This document shows, in pieces, positions 1 through 8,000 of a stretch of 8,235 nt of DNA; the stretch's first letter is position 1, and every line of letters starts with the position of its first letter. Both the position numbers and the translations under genes were made by a program. This stretch comes from CAYFPS01 sp964345075 (GTDB lineage: Bacteria > CAIWAD01), in assembly GCA_964345075.1 (NCBI GenBank), contig CAYFPS010000047.1, positions 1 through 8,235 of the forward strand, written 5' to 3'. Below the pieces are notes generated by a model that worked only from the letters and a program-made list of their open reading frames with translations, made no database searches and was not told the DNA's origin.

Positions 1-354
1 CACGCCGTCCACGAGGACGGCCCCGATCTCGCTCCAGTCAACCTCCGGCCACAGGTAGTTCTCGCCAAAGGCCGGGATCTCCTCCGCCGATGTGGCGTTC
101 TTGCCCGCAGGGAAGGGGGCCAGGATCAAGCGATGCCGCTCGTCGCCAGAGGTCTCGTCTTTGACCCGCTGCGCCCACCCAGCATGATGCTCTACCGAAA
201 CCAGGCTCTGCCCGGGGAGCAAGTGGTCGAGGAACCAGAGAGTTGAGCCGCCAGCTCCCCATTCCAACAAGGACATGCCCGGCGGCAAAGAAGACATGAT
301 GAAGCTGAGCTGGTTCTCGGCCATCAGGACCCGCCACCCTCGCGCTTGCGCCAC
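1..354 (-). CDS. Class I SAM-dependent methyltransferase-like protein (C-terminus beyond window)
   Basis: The first 118 residues of a Rossmann-fold protein are visible; the frame is open at position 1, so the C-terminus is missing. Residues 29-38 (LLEWGAGGST) match methyltransferase motif I: a hydrophobic strand, an acidic residue and a glycine loop. Residues 52-60 (VSVEHHAGW) fit the second strand ending in the acidic residue that usually contacts the SAM ribose. Residues 112-117 (AVLVDG) look like a later core strand ending in Asp. Family knowledge then suggests SAM-dependent methylation, but the substrate is unknown and a non-methylating Rossmann protein remains possible. I chose the GTG at 354 because a GGAG lies 7 nt upstream. 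The in-frame ATG at 324 (MAENQLSF) has poorer ribosome-site spacing but would still keep motif I. The gene begins 2 nt after the stop of the glycosyltransferase-like gene, so the two are probably co-translated and may act on the same glycan. Confidence 0.75.
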   Translation of the reverse strand, partial: MAQARGWRVLMAENQLSFIMSSLPPGMSLLEWGAGGSTLWFLDHLLPGQSLVSVEHHAGWAQRVKDETSGDERHRLILAPFPAGKNATSAEEIPAFGENYLWPEVDWSEIGAVLVDGV

Positions 355-356
355 AG

Positions 357-950
357 CTAGACTCCGGAGAGAGCTTTCTTTCTCGCCAGGGCGACTCTCT
401 CTCTCACGCAGCCCGGGCTCTGCGGCCCGTCAGGGCCAAGCACGACGATAGCAGCCTCGACCTTGGCGCACCGTGCTTTTCTCCACATGGACAGGTACAG
501 CTCGGCCTCGTCTTCAGGCCATGCCCCGCTGGAGAGCAGCTCTCGGCGGGCGAAGAAGCTCCTGCCCAGCCCGTAGTACGGGTCTCCTCGCATGAGTTCT
601 TCCTCGGTGAAGGGCCAGATCTGCCCACGGCGGTAGCCATGCTCTCCTTTCCCTTCGACCACGATGGAAGGCCAGAGCGCGTCGAGCCCTTCGAGCCATT
701 CGGTCTTGACCTCTCTCAGTCCGCTGGGGAGCAGACGGTCCTGGCCTCCGAGGAGGAGGACCCAGTCGGCTGATGACCTGCGGACCAGCGTGTCCTTGGC
801 TACGGCCCAGCCCTTTCTCGCCCTGTCGTCGTAGACCTGGAGCCCCACGGCTGCGAACGGCCCGGGGTCTACCCCCTCGATGCTGCCGAGACACCGCTCC
901 GCGTCGGCGTACTCGGTCATGGTGACGAGGATGTCGAGCGACCTACCCAC
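357..950 (-). CDS. GT-A/GT2-like glycosyltransferase, small
   Basis: A 197-residue protein with the layout of a family 2 (GT-A fold) glycosyltransferase. Residues 6-14 (DILVTMTEY) form the first strand, followed by a helix with C20 and the CLGSIEG segment that resembles the usual 'cl.Si' stretch. Residues 40-42 (YDD) fit the nucleotide-contacting Asp pair. Residues 63-78 (WVLLLGGQDRLLPSGL) occupy the place of the strand that ends in the DxD metal site, but read GGQD, so the first Asp is lost. Residues 144-159 (WPEDEAELYLSMWRKA) resemble the acidic 'fpED' acceptor/catalytic segment. About 200 residues is short for the family, close to a bare catalytic core. No membrane helix is seen, so it is probably cytoplasmic. 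Start: the GTG at 950 is the only start codon after an in-frame TGA that keeps the first strand; the ATG at 920 would remove it. It overlaps the upstream 72-aa gene by 8 bp and has no clear ribosome site, so it likely depends on translational coupling. Sugar donor and acceptor cannot be told. Confidence 0.7.
   Translation of the reverse strand: MGRSLDILVTMTEYADAERCLGSIEGVDPGPFAAVGLQVYDDRARKGWAVAKDTLVRRSSADWVLLLGGQDRLLPSGLREVKTEWLEGLDALWPSIVVEGKGEHGYRRGQIWPFTEEELMRGDPYYGLGRSFFARRELLSSGAWPEDEAELYLSMWRKARCAKVEAAIVVLGPDGPQSPGCVRERVALARKKALSGV
362..365 (-). promoter_or_regulatory. Ribosome binding site favouring the GTG start at 354
   Basis: On the minus strand a GGAG sits 7 nt before the GTG at 354 and just inside the 3' end of the preceding gene. 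The alternative ATG at 324 has only a GAGGG about 13 nt upstream. This favours the longer methyltransferase-like product. Confidence 0.55.
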
Positions 951-1161
951 TGTTGTCGAGGATGGACTGCCTCGCGCACTCGATCATCCACATCAAGTCG
1001 GGCGCGTCCCCGTGGATAAAGGTCTGCCCTGGTCCACCACGCGCCTTCTCTCCCTTCTCCTTGATGAGGACGGCGACTGAACTGGACCTCGCGACCAGCT
1101 CCTCCCACAGCTCCTCTGTGGTGTAGAGCTTCAGCTCAGGGCAAGGCTCTTTCTCTGACAT
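943..1161 (-). CDS. Conserved-looking small protein of unknown function
   Basis: A 72-residue soluble protein. An N-terminal segment (residues 13-25, YTTEELWEELVAR) should form an acidic helix. A beta-like stretch follows (SSSVAVLIKEK), then a Gly-rich turn (41-46), FIHGD (48-52) and a C-terminal helix (LMWMIECARQSIL). The helix-strand-G/D-helix plan resembles small proteins often found among phage accessory genes, but I cannot name a family or function. The ATG at 1161 has no recognisable Shine-Dalgarno; the sequence just upstream is pyrimidine-rich. It is also the first gene after the only intergenic gap, so its translation may be controlled differently from its neighbours. Its stop overlaps the start of the glycosyltransferase-like gene by 8 bp, which supports it as a real gene in the same operon. 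Confidence 0.65.
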   Translation of the reverse strand: MSEKEPCPELKLYTTEELWEELVARSSSVAVLIKEKGEKARGGPGQTFIHGDAPDLMWMIECARQSILDNSG

Positions 1162-1230
1162 GGTGGGTACACGAACCGAGGCGGGGAAGAGAACGGCCCC
1201 ACTTTACCCCGCCCCGGCCCGCGTGCCCGG
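1162..1230 (-). other. Only intergenic gap; G-rich on the coding strand
   Basis: The 69 bp between the 46-aa membrane protein and the 72-aa protein carry no gene. On the minus strand the first half holds five runs of three or four G (positions 1226-1228, 1218-1220, 1212-1215, 1207-1210, 1197-1200) with loops of 1-6 nt, which fits a potential G-quadruplex. The second half is pyrimidine-rich up to the ATG. I found no credible -35/-10 pair and no hairpin followed by a T-run, so neither a standard promoter nor an intrinsic terminator is called. Confidence 0.6.
1180..1213 (-). promoter_or_regulatory. Predicted 7-bp GC stem-loop upstream of the 72-aa gene
   Basis: On the minus strand GGCGGGG (1213-1207) can pair perfectly with CCCCGCC (1186-1180) around a 20-nt loop. 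The stem ends 18 nt before the ATG at 1161. It is not followed by a T-run, so it is not a normal terminator. It uses two of the G-runs needed for the quadruplex, so the two structures would exclude each other. It could be chance in GC-rich DNA. Confidence 0.3.
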
Positions 1231-1371
1231 CTAGAAAATCCAGCCGAGGAGGTCAGAGACGCCGAGGGCCTTCTCCGCGAAGACGCCGACGAAGAAGAAG
1301 ATCAGGGACTCGGTCTTGTGCCGGGTGAAGACTCTAATCAGGCGTTCCTTCAGCGGACGGGGTGCTTCCAT
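1231..1371 (-). CDS. 46-aa single-pass membrane protein
   Basis: A tiny protein. Residues 1-19 are basic and probably amphipathic (PLKERLIRVFTRHK), and residues 22-46 are mostly hydrophobic (SLIFFFVGVFAEKALGVSD, then LLGWIF), giving one membrane helix with a Glu-Lys pair in the middle. A cytoplasmic basic N-terminus is expected from the positive-inside rule. The start is well supported: the ATG at 1371 has a strong GAGGAAG just upstream. The same frame is open further upstream, but that part is Arg/Pro/Ser-rich shadow of the neighbouring gene. The gene overlaps the end of the 132-aa gene by 38 bp in another frame. Its place after a holin-like protein and a possible lipoprotein suggests a lysis or envelope role, such as an accessory holin or antiholin. 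That is inference only. Confidence 0.65.
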   Translation of the reverse strand: MEAPRPLKERLIRVFTRHKTESLIFFFVGVFAEKALGVSDLLGWIF

Positions 1372-1732
1372 GGTTCTTCCTCTTGTGGATCTCGTTGTAG
1401 ATGAGGTAGGCGGCCAAGCCCAAGGCTGCGTACCGCAGCCACGTCTTGATCTGCTCGTCGGCTCCGGTGGCCTTGACGAGTTCGGTCCCCAGAACGGCCT
1501 GGAGTTCTCCCCAGGTAACTTCATCGCCTGGATCTTTCTGGTCGGCTTCGGCAAAGGAGTCCTGGTAGAGCAGCTCTCCGGCGGCTACGCCCGTGGCGGC
1601 CCCAGCAGCGGCCCCGCCAGGGCCCGCCAGGGAGCCCACCGCTGCGCCCGTCGCTCCTCCTGCTCCGTGGAGAAGGGTCTGACACGCAGCGCCCAGGAGG
1701 GCCGCTAGAACGAGGCTGACGAAGACCCTCAC
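1334..1732 (-). CDS. Glycine-zipper membrane protein, possible lipoprotein
   Basis: 132 residues. Residues 1-16 form a signal-like segment (Arg2, then a hydrophobic core) followed by LGAAC with Cys17. This could be a lipobox, but Gly rather than Leu at -3 makes it weak. Residues 23-52 are almost only Gly, Ala, Ser and Val with regular GxxxG/AxxxG spacing (GAGGATGAAVGS and following), typical of glycine-zipper segments that pack in membranes. A polar stretch (53-96) follows, then a second hydrophobic segment around 98-112 (WLRYAALGLAAYLIY) and a basic tail (HKRKN). The start is GTG at 1732, overlapping the upstream stop as GTGA, with GGAG 8 nt before it. This 4-bp overlap indicates translational coupling to the 114-aa gene. 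Possible roles are a spanin-like or other lysis-related lipoprotein, or an envelope protein; neither is shown. A non-lipidated protein with two membrane segments is an equal alternative. Confidence 0.7.
   Translation of the reverse strand: MRVFVSLVLAALLGAACQTLLHGAGGATGAAVGSLAGPGGAAAGAATGVAAGELLYQDSFAEADQKDPGDEVTWGELQAVLGTELVKATGADEQIKTWLRYAALGLAAYLIYNEIHKRKNHGSTPSAEGTPD
1376..1382 (-). promoter_or_regulatory. Strong ribosome binding site for the 46-aa gene
   Basis: GAGGAAG on the minus strand, inside the coding region of the 132-aa gene; its GAGG core is 7 nt before the ATG at 1371. It is the best Shine-Dalgarno match in the small-gene cluster and decides the short start. Confidence 0.7.
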
Positions 1733-2073
1733 TGTCGGCTCTCCAGCGCCTCGATCCGGGCACTGTGCTTCTCAAGGGCCTTGGTGACGGATTCGAGTCG
1801 CAGATCGTAGAGATCGCGCATGGCCCGGGCGTCCGATCCGGTGAACCGGTCGCCCATGCGGGTCTCGATGTTCTGGGTCAAGCCGGAAAGCTCCTGCTTC
1901 ACGAGCGCAAGGTCTGTCCTCATTCTGGTCAGGGCCACCGACTGTGCCGTCAAGACAACCGTCAGGATGGAACCACCGATCCCCAAGATCCACTTCGCAA
2001 GCACACTAAGACCCATCTGGTTTTCTCTCAAGCTATGAGCAAGTCTGTCAACGTCGTCCTGGCTCAAACTCAT
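1729..2073 (-). CDS. Holin-like protein: one membrane helix plus coiled coil
   Basis: 114 residues. A short acidic N-terminal part (SLSQDDVDRLAHSLREN) precedes one strongly hydrophobic helix at about 25-47 (LAKWILGIGGSILTVVLTAQ and following). A long charged helical tail follows with two heptad-like stretches, 51-75 and 87-112 (ending KHSARIEALES), predicted to be coiled coil. A single membrane helix with a coiled-coil tail is common among small phage lysis-associated or membrane-anchor proteins encoded after the tail and ejection genes, but the architecture alone does not prove holin activity. Start: the ATG at 2073 overlaps the giant gene's stop as ATGA, with GAGGGGGTGA just upstream. An ATG 78 nt further upstream would add 26 polar residues read from within the giant gene and has no matching context. 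The basic residues just after the helix (R50, R52, K59) suggest a cytoplasmic C-terminus. Confidence 0.75.
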   Translation of the reverse strand: MSLSQDDVDRLAHSLRENQMGLSVLAKWILGIGGSILTVVLTAQSVALTRMRTDLALVKQELSGLTQNIETRMGDRFTGSDARAMRDLYDLRLESVTKALEKHSARIEALESRQ

Positions 2074-5000
2074 TTCTTCACCCCCTCGGCCATGACCTTC
2101 ATGGCGCTGCTCTTCGACCGACTGATGTACTTTCTTTCCAGGTCTCGCCACCCACTAAGCACCTTGCCCAGCTCCTTGTCCTCGTTCAGGATTTCGTTGA
2201 TGGCCTCGGCTACCGCAGGGTCGAGGGCATCCCCAGGAATGAGCGACATGGTCTCCGGGTTGAACTTCAGATCGACCAGCTTCTCCGCGATGGCCTTCCC
2301 TGCGCCGGTGCGGCTCTTCCTCTCGAAGTCTTCTCGCAAGCTCTTCGTGGAGTAGTGGCGACCGAAGCCCATGAACTGGGCGAAAGCCTGGCCGGGCTTG
2401 CCGATCTCCGCCTCCCCGATGGGGTTGAAGATGGTGTCGGCCATGATCGAGACGCCCGACAGGTAAAGGGTGAAGATCCCAAAGCCCGTATAGCCGTCAC
2501 CAACAACGCGGCCATGCTCGTCGATCCCGTAGTTCCAGAACGGCGTATCTCCAATGCCCTGCTCCACCAGTCTCCGCGCAAGAGCGGGGGCCATGTGGAT
2601 CTTCTTGCTCGGGCCATCGGCCAGAGTCTGCGACAAGATCGGGACGACCGGGGCCGAGACACGACCGACCGAGTTCACCAGATCGTACCAGTCCTTGCGT
2701 CCGCGCAAGACCTGGACGGCATCAACCATGGGCTGTGCCCACTCTACCATCGCGCCCAGCTCGTCCGACATGAACCAGACGGTGCCCCGCTCCGCCCACG
2801 GAGGGTTCACGATGGTGTTGCCGATGGTCTGCCAGTCCTGCCGCTCCACCCCCTCGTCGTCGCTGAGGTAGCGCAGGAACTTCGACCAGATCATCGACTT
2901 CCCCGGGGCTTCCATCAGACGGTGGGCCTGGGCGATGCTGTTCTGCTTGGTGAAGTTGTAGAACAGCACCGGAATCCGCATCCACTTCCGCTCGTGCGGC
3001 TTCAGGTTGGAGTAGTCCCGCATCAGGAGCAGCATCCGGTCCACCGCAGCCCCAGGGGACATCCCCGCCTTCAGGTAGGTGTACGCCGCGAACCACCGGA
3101 AGTGGTTTTCCAGCGCCTCATTCGCCACCGGGCCGAAGGGGAAGATTGCTTCCAGCACGGTCGGGGGGCGGGCCGCAGCGTGGGGCGCAGCCTCCAGGCC
3201 GACCATCTCTCTCGGAGTCGGGAAGGACATGCCGCTCGTCCGCCGCGCCTCTTGCGAAGTTCGGGCGACCTGCCGCTCCATGGCCCCAACACGCGCCTCG
3301 CGAGTAGCACCTGTGGCGGATCTCATGCTCCGCTCGACGTCCACGCGCTGTGCGAAGGTCGTGATGCCACGGGCCTGCATCGCCTCGACGAAGTGGGCCG
3401 CAGGTACCGGGCCGCGCAGGGTGTCGATCATGCCCCGGCGACGGCGGACGATGCGCGAGAGATCCTTCAGCGCGTCCGGCGTGTAGAGCATCAGCGTACC
3501 GAGCTGGAGCAAGCTCTTGTAGCCGTCGAACAGGCTGTTCCGGCGACCGAAGGCGAAGCTCGGACGGTACGCCGTCACGTTGTGCTTGAAGATGATGTTC
3601 AAGCGGTTGAGGAAGGCGAAGCCAGCCCCGATCTCGACCAGCTTTCCGCCGTGAAGGATGCCCTCGTTCAGCATCGCCTTCATGGCGAGCCCGATCTCGA
3701 CCGGGATGTAGGCGTTGGCGATGGTCTTCGCCCACTTCGTCGGACCACCCTCGTGCCAGCGGACCAGCATGGTCTCGCCCGGGGCCCGCTCCGCCTTGGC
3801 CGACCGACGCGCAGCCTCAACTCCGATGGACAGCTCCTCGCCACGGGCTCCCGTCGTCTTCAGCTTCGGGTCCGCCATGCGCCGAGCTTCTCTCGCGCTG
3901 TACCCGGCCTCTCGCGCCGCCTTGCGGATCTCGCTCGGAGTCGCGTCGGGCCCCAGCCCAAGCTCGTCCACCCTGCGGCGCAGTTCCTTCTGCGCCATCT
4001 CCGGGATCTCTGCCCGAAGCACGGTCCTGCCAGCCAGCTCGTCCGCCGCGTGTGCCGTCTCCCCGTCGAGGAACCGCCCCATCTTGGCATGGAGGGTCTT
4101 GCCGAAGACCTCAAGTTCCCCGGCGGGGACGGCCTTGAGGTTCGGGACACCGAAGGTCTCCAGAAGGAGAAGCTCTTGCTCAGCCCGGTCGATGCCCAGC
4201 TTGCTCAGGTCGGCACGGACACCCTGGATCCGCTCAAAGTCCTCAGCCGAGGGCCGTGACGACTCGGCGGGAGAGGAGCCGGGGATTTTTCTGCCGGGAT
4301 CGGTGCGCTGGGCTCCTCGACGGGACCCAATGGACCGCGAGGCTTTGGGAAGCATGTGGTAGTACGCCTCCTCTCTGGCCGCGATCTGGGCGTACTTGAT
4401 GATGGACTTGCGCTCAAGACCACGCAGGGTAGCCATGTGCTTGGCCCGCTTCGCCAACTTCTCGGCGGCTTGCTCGAAGGCAGGGCTGCTCAACATCTCG
4501 TCGAGCTGCGCCTTCAGCTCCTTGACGTACCTCTCGCGCTCGACAAGCCACACACTGGTGTAGGTCTGCCTGTGTCTGACCTCACCCAGCCTCTTCTTGG
4601 ACTTCTCGACCTGCGACTTCAGGCGTTTCTCTTCTCCGACAGCCTGACCGAGACGCTTCTTGGCTTGTTCCAGCTCCCGCGTTCGCCGGTACACGAACGA
4701 CCCGTGCGCCCGAACGATCTCGTCCTGTGCCTTGATCCCCTCCTCCAGGACACGGATCCGGTGGTGCGCGTTTACCCAGTCGGCCTTGGCTTTGATGTAC
4801 CTGTGGACGAGGGCCTCGTTCTCCTCGAAGTACCCAGCAGCCACCCTCGCCTTGACGGGCTTGCGGGCTCTCTCCGCCGCGACGGCTCTCATGCCCGGGG
4901 CCGCGCCGCCCCGCAGCTTCCGCAGCTTGGCACGCTCGACTTCTCGCGACGCCTGCTTCTTGAAGTCCGAGTTGAGCTTCCGAGCGAGACCCGACTTCGC

Positions 5001-8000
5001 TTCGTTCAGCGTCTTGTAGGTCTCGATCACGCCGCCGTCAGGACCGAAGAGGTACCACCCCTTCGTCTTGTCCTGCCCGCCCGTGAACAGCTCCTTGCTC
5101 ACCACCTCGTACTCGTCACCAGCAGAAGTTCGCACGGTATGACGGCCAGCTTGCTGGGTCTTCCACTTCTCCAGCTTGGGAGGACCCTCGGCGCGACGAG
5201 CGGGGCCGAGATAAGCTTCCTCGTCAGCGTACTCAGGCTGGAACCCATCGTCTGCGAGGCCGAGCTTCTCTTCCTTGGCCGCAACGCCCGGGTCGTCGAA
5301 GACGCGGGCGGGCGCTTCTCCGTAGATGGCCGGATCATCACCGATCACACGGGCAGCGATGTTCCCGGTGGCGTCGGGGTTGGCCCTGACGTAGACCTCG
5401 CCACCGAGGAGGAGCGTCAGCTCGTCGTTGTCGATGGTCCCACGGCCAGGGCCGACAAAGCCCTTCTCGCGCTCGGGAAGGTTGTGCCGCCTCACAGCCT
5501 CCCGGATCTCAGCCGCTGTCGAGTCCTCGTTGAGGCCGAGCTTTCTCAGGCGGCGGAGCCTTTCCGCAGGAGTCAGCTTGTTGTAGACCTTGTCGAAGAC
5601 GATGAGGCTGTCGATGTGGTTCGGGTTGAGTTCGCTCTCGATCAGCTCTTCGCGCAGCCGATCCACCTCATCCCCGAGTTGTCGCCGCGTCTTTTCTGCG
5701 TTCTTTAGCTGACGGCGACCCTCATCGAGCCCCCTCCGCTCGGTCTCGTACGAGCCCTCGGCAGACTTCAGGGTCTTCTTGGCCGAGTTGACCGCCTTCT
5801 CCTTGGACGCAAGCGGGCCGTCGATCCCCACGAACTGGTTGAGGTGATCCTTCAGGGTGGCGAGGTGCCCCTTCTCCTCGGCCACGAGGTTGGCGTAGTG
5901 GAGCGGCTCACCGCCCTTCCGTGCGGCCTCCCTCTCTCCCAACTTGATCTCAGCCCGGACGCGACGGATGTCCGCAGCGACGTCCCGCACCGCCTCCCGC
6001 AAGCTCGGAGGCATGATCTTGTCGAGGTCGTTGGCCTGCTTCGACGCGGCAAGGGCCAGGAACTCGTCAGACTCCGGGAGGGCCTTGACGAGGTCTTCTG
6101 CGCTGTGGATCGTCGCCATGTTGAAGCCGAGCTTCATCTTCAGCGCGAGGAACTCGCGGCGCAGGTCCTTGTACCTGCTGTTCTTCAGCATCTTCGCCGT
6201 GCGCTCCCCGATCTCACCGAGCTTCGCGAGAACACGGGCTCCCTCGGCTGCGCTTGCCTCGACGCCGAGACGCGAGAGCTTCCTGGAGTTCGACACGGAG
6301 TCCAGGATCTCGACGAACGCCTCGTGCCCCCGGACACGGGGCACCCCGACATGGGCCGTCACCGCATCGACGAGGTTGGCTCGGATCGAGGTCTCGAAGT
6401 AGTCGTGGAGGCGGTGGTAGAGGAGCTGGGCAGAGTCGCGGATCGGGTCCAGGCCAGCAATCTCGGCATCCCAGACGGTTGCCGGGCCCCAGCGGCGTCG
6501 AGCAGCGTCACCTGGCTTTGCCCCCAGGCCAGCGTCCGCGACCTTCTGCGCGATGTTCTCGGCCACATCCTCCAGGGTCTTCGACTTGTCCAGGATGTTC
6601 CTGACCATGTCTCGGTTGAGGAAGACATGGCTCATGTAGTTGTCCAGCAGGCCGCCGCCAGAGTAGAACAGGCCACGGGCCGCCATGTCGCTCGCGATAG
6701 CGTCCTGGATGTTGCGGATCTGCGTCACGAGGGGCTGGTATTCCTCCAGCACCTTCTTCGTTCTCGCGATCTCGCTCTCAGCCGCATCCTTGAGCCTCGT
6801 GCTGCGAAGGTAGGCGAGCTGCTCGTCAACCGTCTTGCCGCCCTCAATCGCATCCGTGAGGATGTTCCGGATCTCCTCCGGAATGATCTTCTTGTTCTTG
6901 CCTCCGAGGGTGAAGAGGTCGCCAATGATGCCGTCCACCTTCTGCGAGGTCGAGGCCAGCGTCCTGGTGTAGACGTTCTTGTACAGGTGGCGGACGATCC
7001 AGGGGACCTCGACCACCCGTGTACCCTTCTTGGTGAACGACCCACCGGTCAGCGCGGGCGGGATGCCGAGGCGACCGACCTCTTCGCCAGTCTCCACGAC
7101 CCAGTACCGGGTCGATCCCATGCCAGCGAGGATGCGGTGCCACCCGTTCGCCATGCGCTCGACGCCCTTGTCGAGCTTCAGGGTCTTCCAGGGATCGGTT
7201 CCCAGGTAGGCCGAGACGTTCCTGTAGTTCTCAGCCATGGCGTCCAGGGTCTTCGAGACAATACCCTTGTTGTGAAGCAGCGGGATCTGGACACCGCCGA
7301 AGAACAGGCCCTTGCCGTGGTCGAAGGCCCGCTTCACCGTCTGCGCCGCAAACTGGTCGCCGAGGTTTGCGCCAGCCTTCCATCCGAAGGTGACGGGCGC
7401 GACATCGAGGACCTGTTGGGCTCTCGGGAGAGCCTCCTTCATAAACTCTGCGGTCACTGCCCGCTCGGCAGAGGCTACGTCCTGCCCCGTCTCCGCCGCG
7501 ATGCGGGCGGCCTTGCCCCACTCGTCCATCAGGCCGGGGGGCTGGGCCATGCGGAGCATGTTGTGGACGACGGAGAGCGATTCTCCGCTCTTGCTCATCT
7601 CCGCCAGGATGTCCTGGGCGAACCTCGGGTTCTCCCGGATTCTGGAGACGATGTGCCTCGCCACCTCTTTGCCGCCGTCACCGAAGTGCTTGCCGATGAC
7701 TCGCTGGATGCCATCCATCACGGCGATGGCTTCCTCGCCCATGCGGGCTCCGTCATCGAAGTGTTCGACCCGTTTGATCTTGCCCAGGCGTCGGCCCGTC
7801 GTGGTCCTGGACAGGCGGCGGCCCTGAGCCACGTCCTTCAGGATCGTCTCCATGCCGTCGAGCCCGAACCGAGTGACCTCGGACAGCTCGCCAAGCTCGG
7901 AGACGCCCTTCATCAGGTTGCGCTCCATCTTGGAGACATTCCCCGCGACGGTTCCAGCCGACCCGAACGAGACCCAGTTCAGCGGGTCGACAACCAGCTC

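Noticed and set aside
38..337. 99-codon minus-strand frame at the left edge
   Set aside because: It is in a different frame from the methyltransferase-like protein, which shows real motifs (LLEWGAGGST, VSVEHHAGW). The 99-aa product is Gly/Arg/Pro-rich and featureless.
1162..1230. Promoter (TAAAGT as -10) or intrinsic terminator in the intergenic gap
   Set aside because: No -35-like box at a suitable distance, and no stem followed by a T-run on the coding strand.
1372..1554. N-terminal extension of the 46-aa protein to 107 residues
   Set aside because: The added part is Arg/Ser/Pro/Thr-rich shadow of the 132-aa gene, and the strong ribosome site is at the internal ATG at 1371.
2074..2151. 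N-terminal extension of the 114-aa protein to 140 residues
   Set aside because: The extra 26 residues overlap the giant gene, are polar and low in information, and the ATGA overlap with a good ribosome site supports the shorter start.
2355..4259. 634-codon open frame on the plus strand
   Set aside because: It lies wholly antisense to the giant gene. Its composition is Arg/His/Leu/Pro-rich with no domain-like pattern, as expected for a high-GC shadow, and it has no supporting start context.
4356..5708. 450-codon open frame on the plus strand
   Set aside because: Antisense to the coiled-coil region of the giant gene. The Leu/Val/Asp-rich product mirrors the Lys/Glu/Arg-rich codons on the other strand; treated as a shadow.
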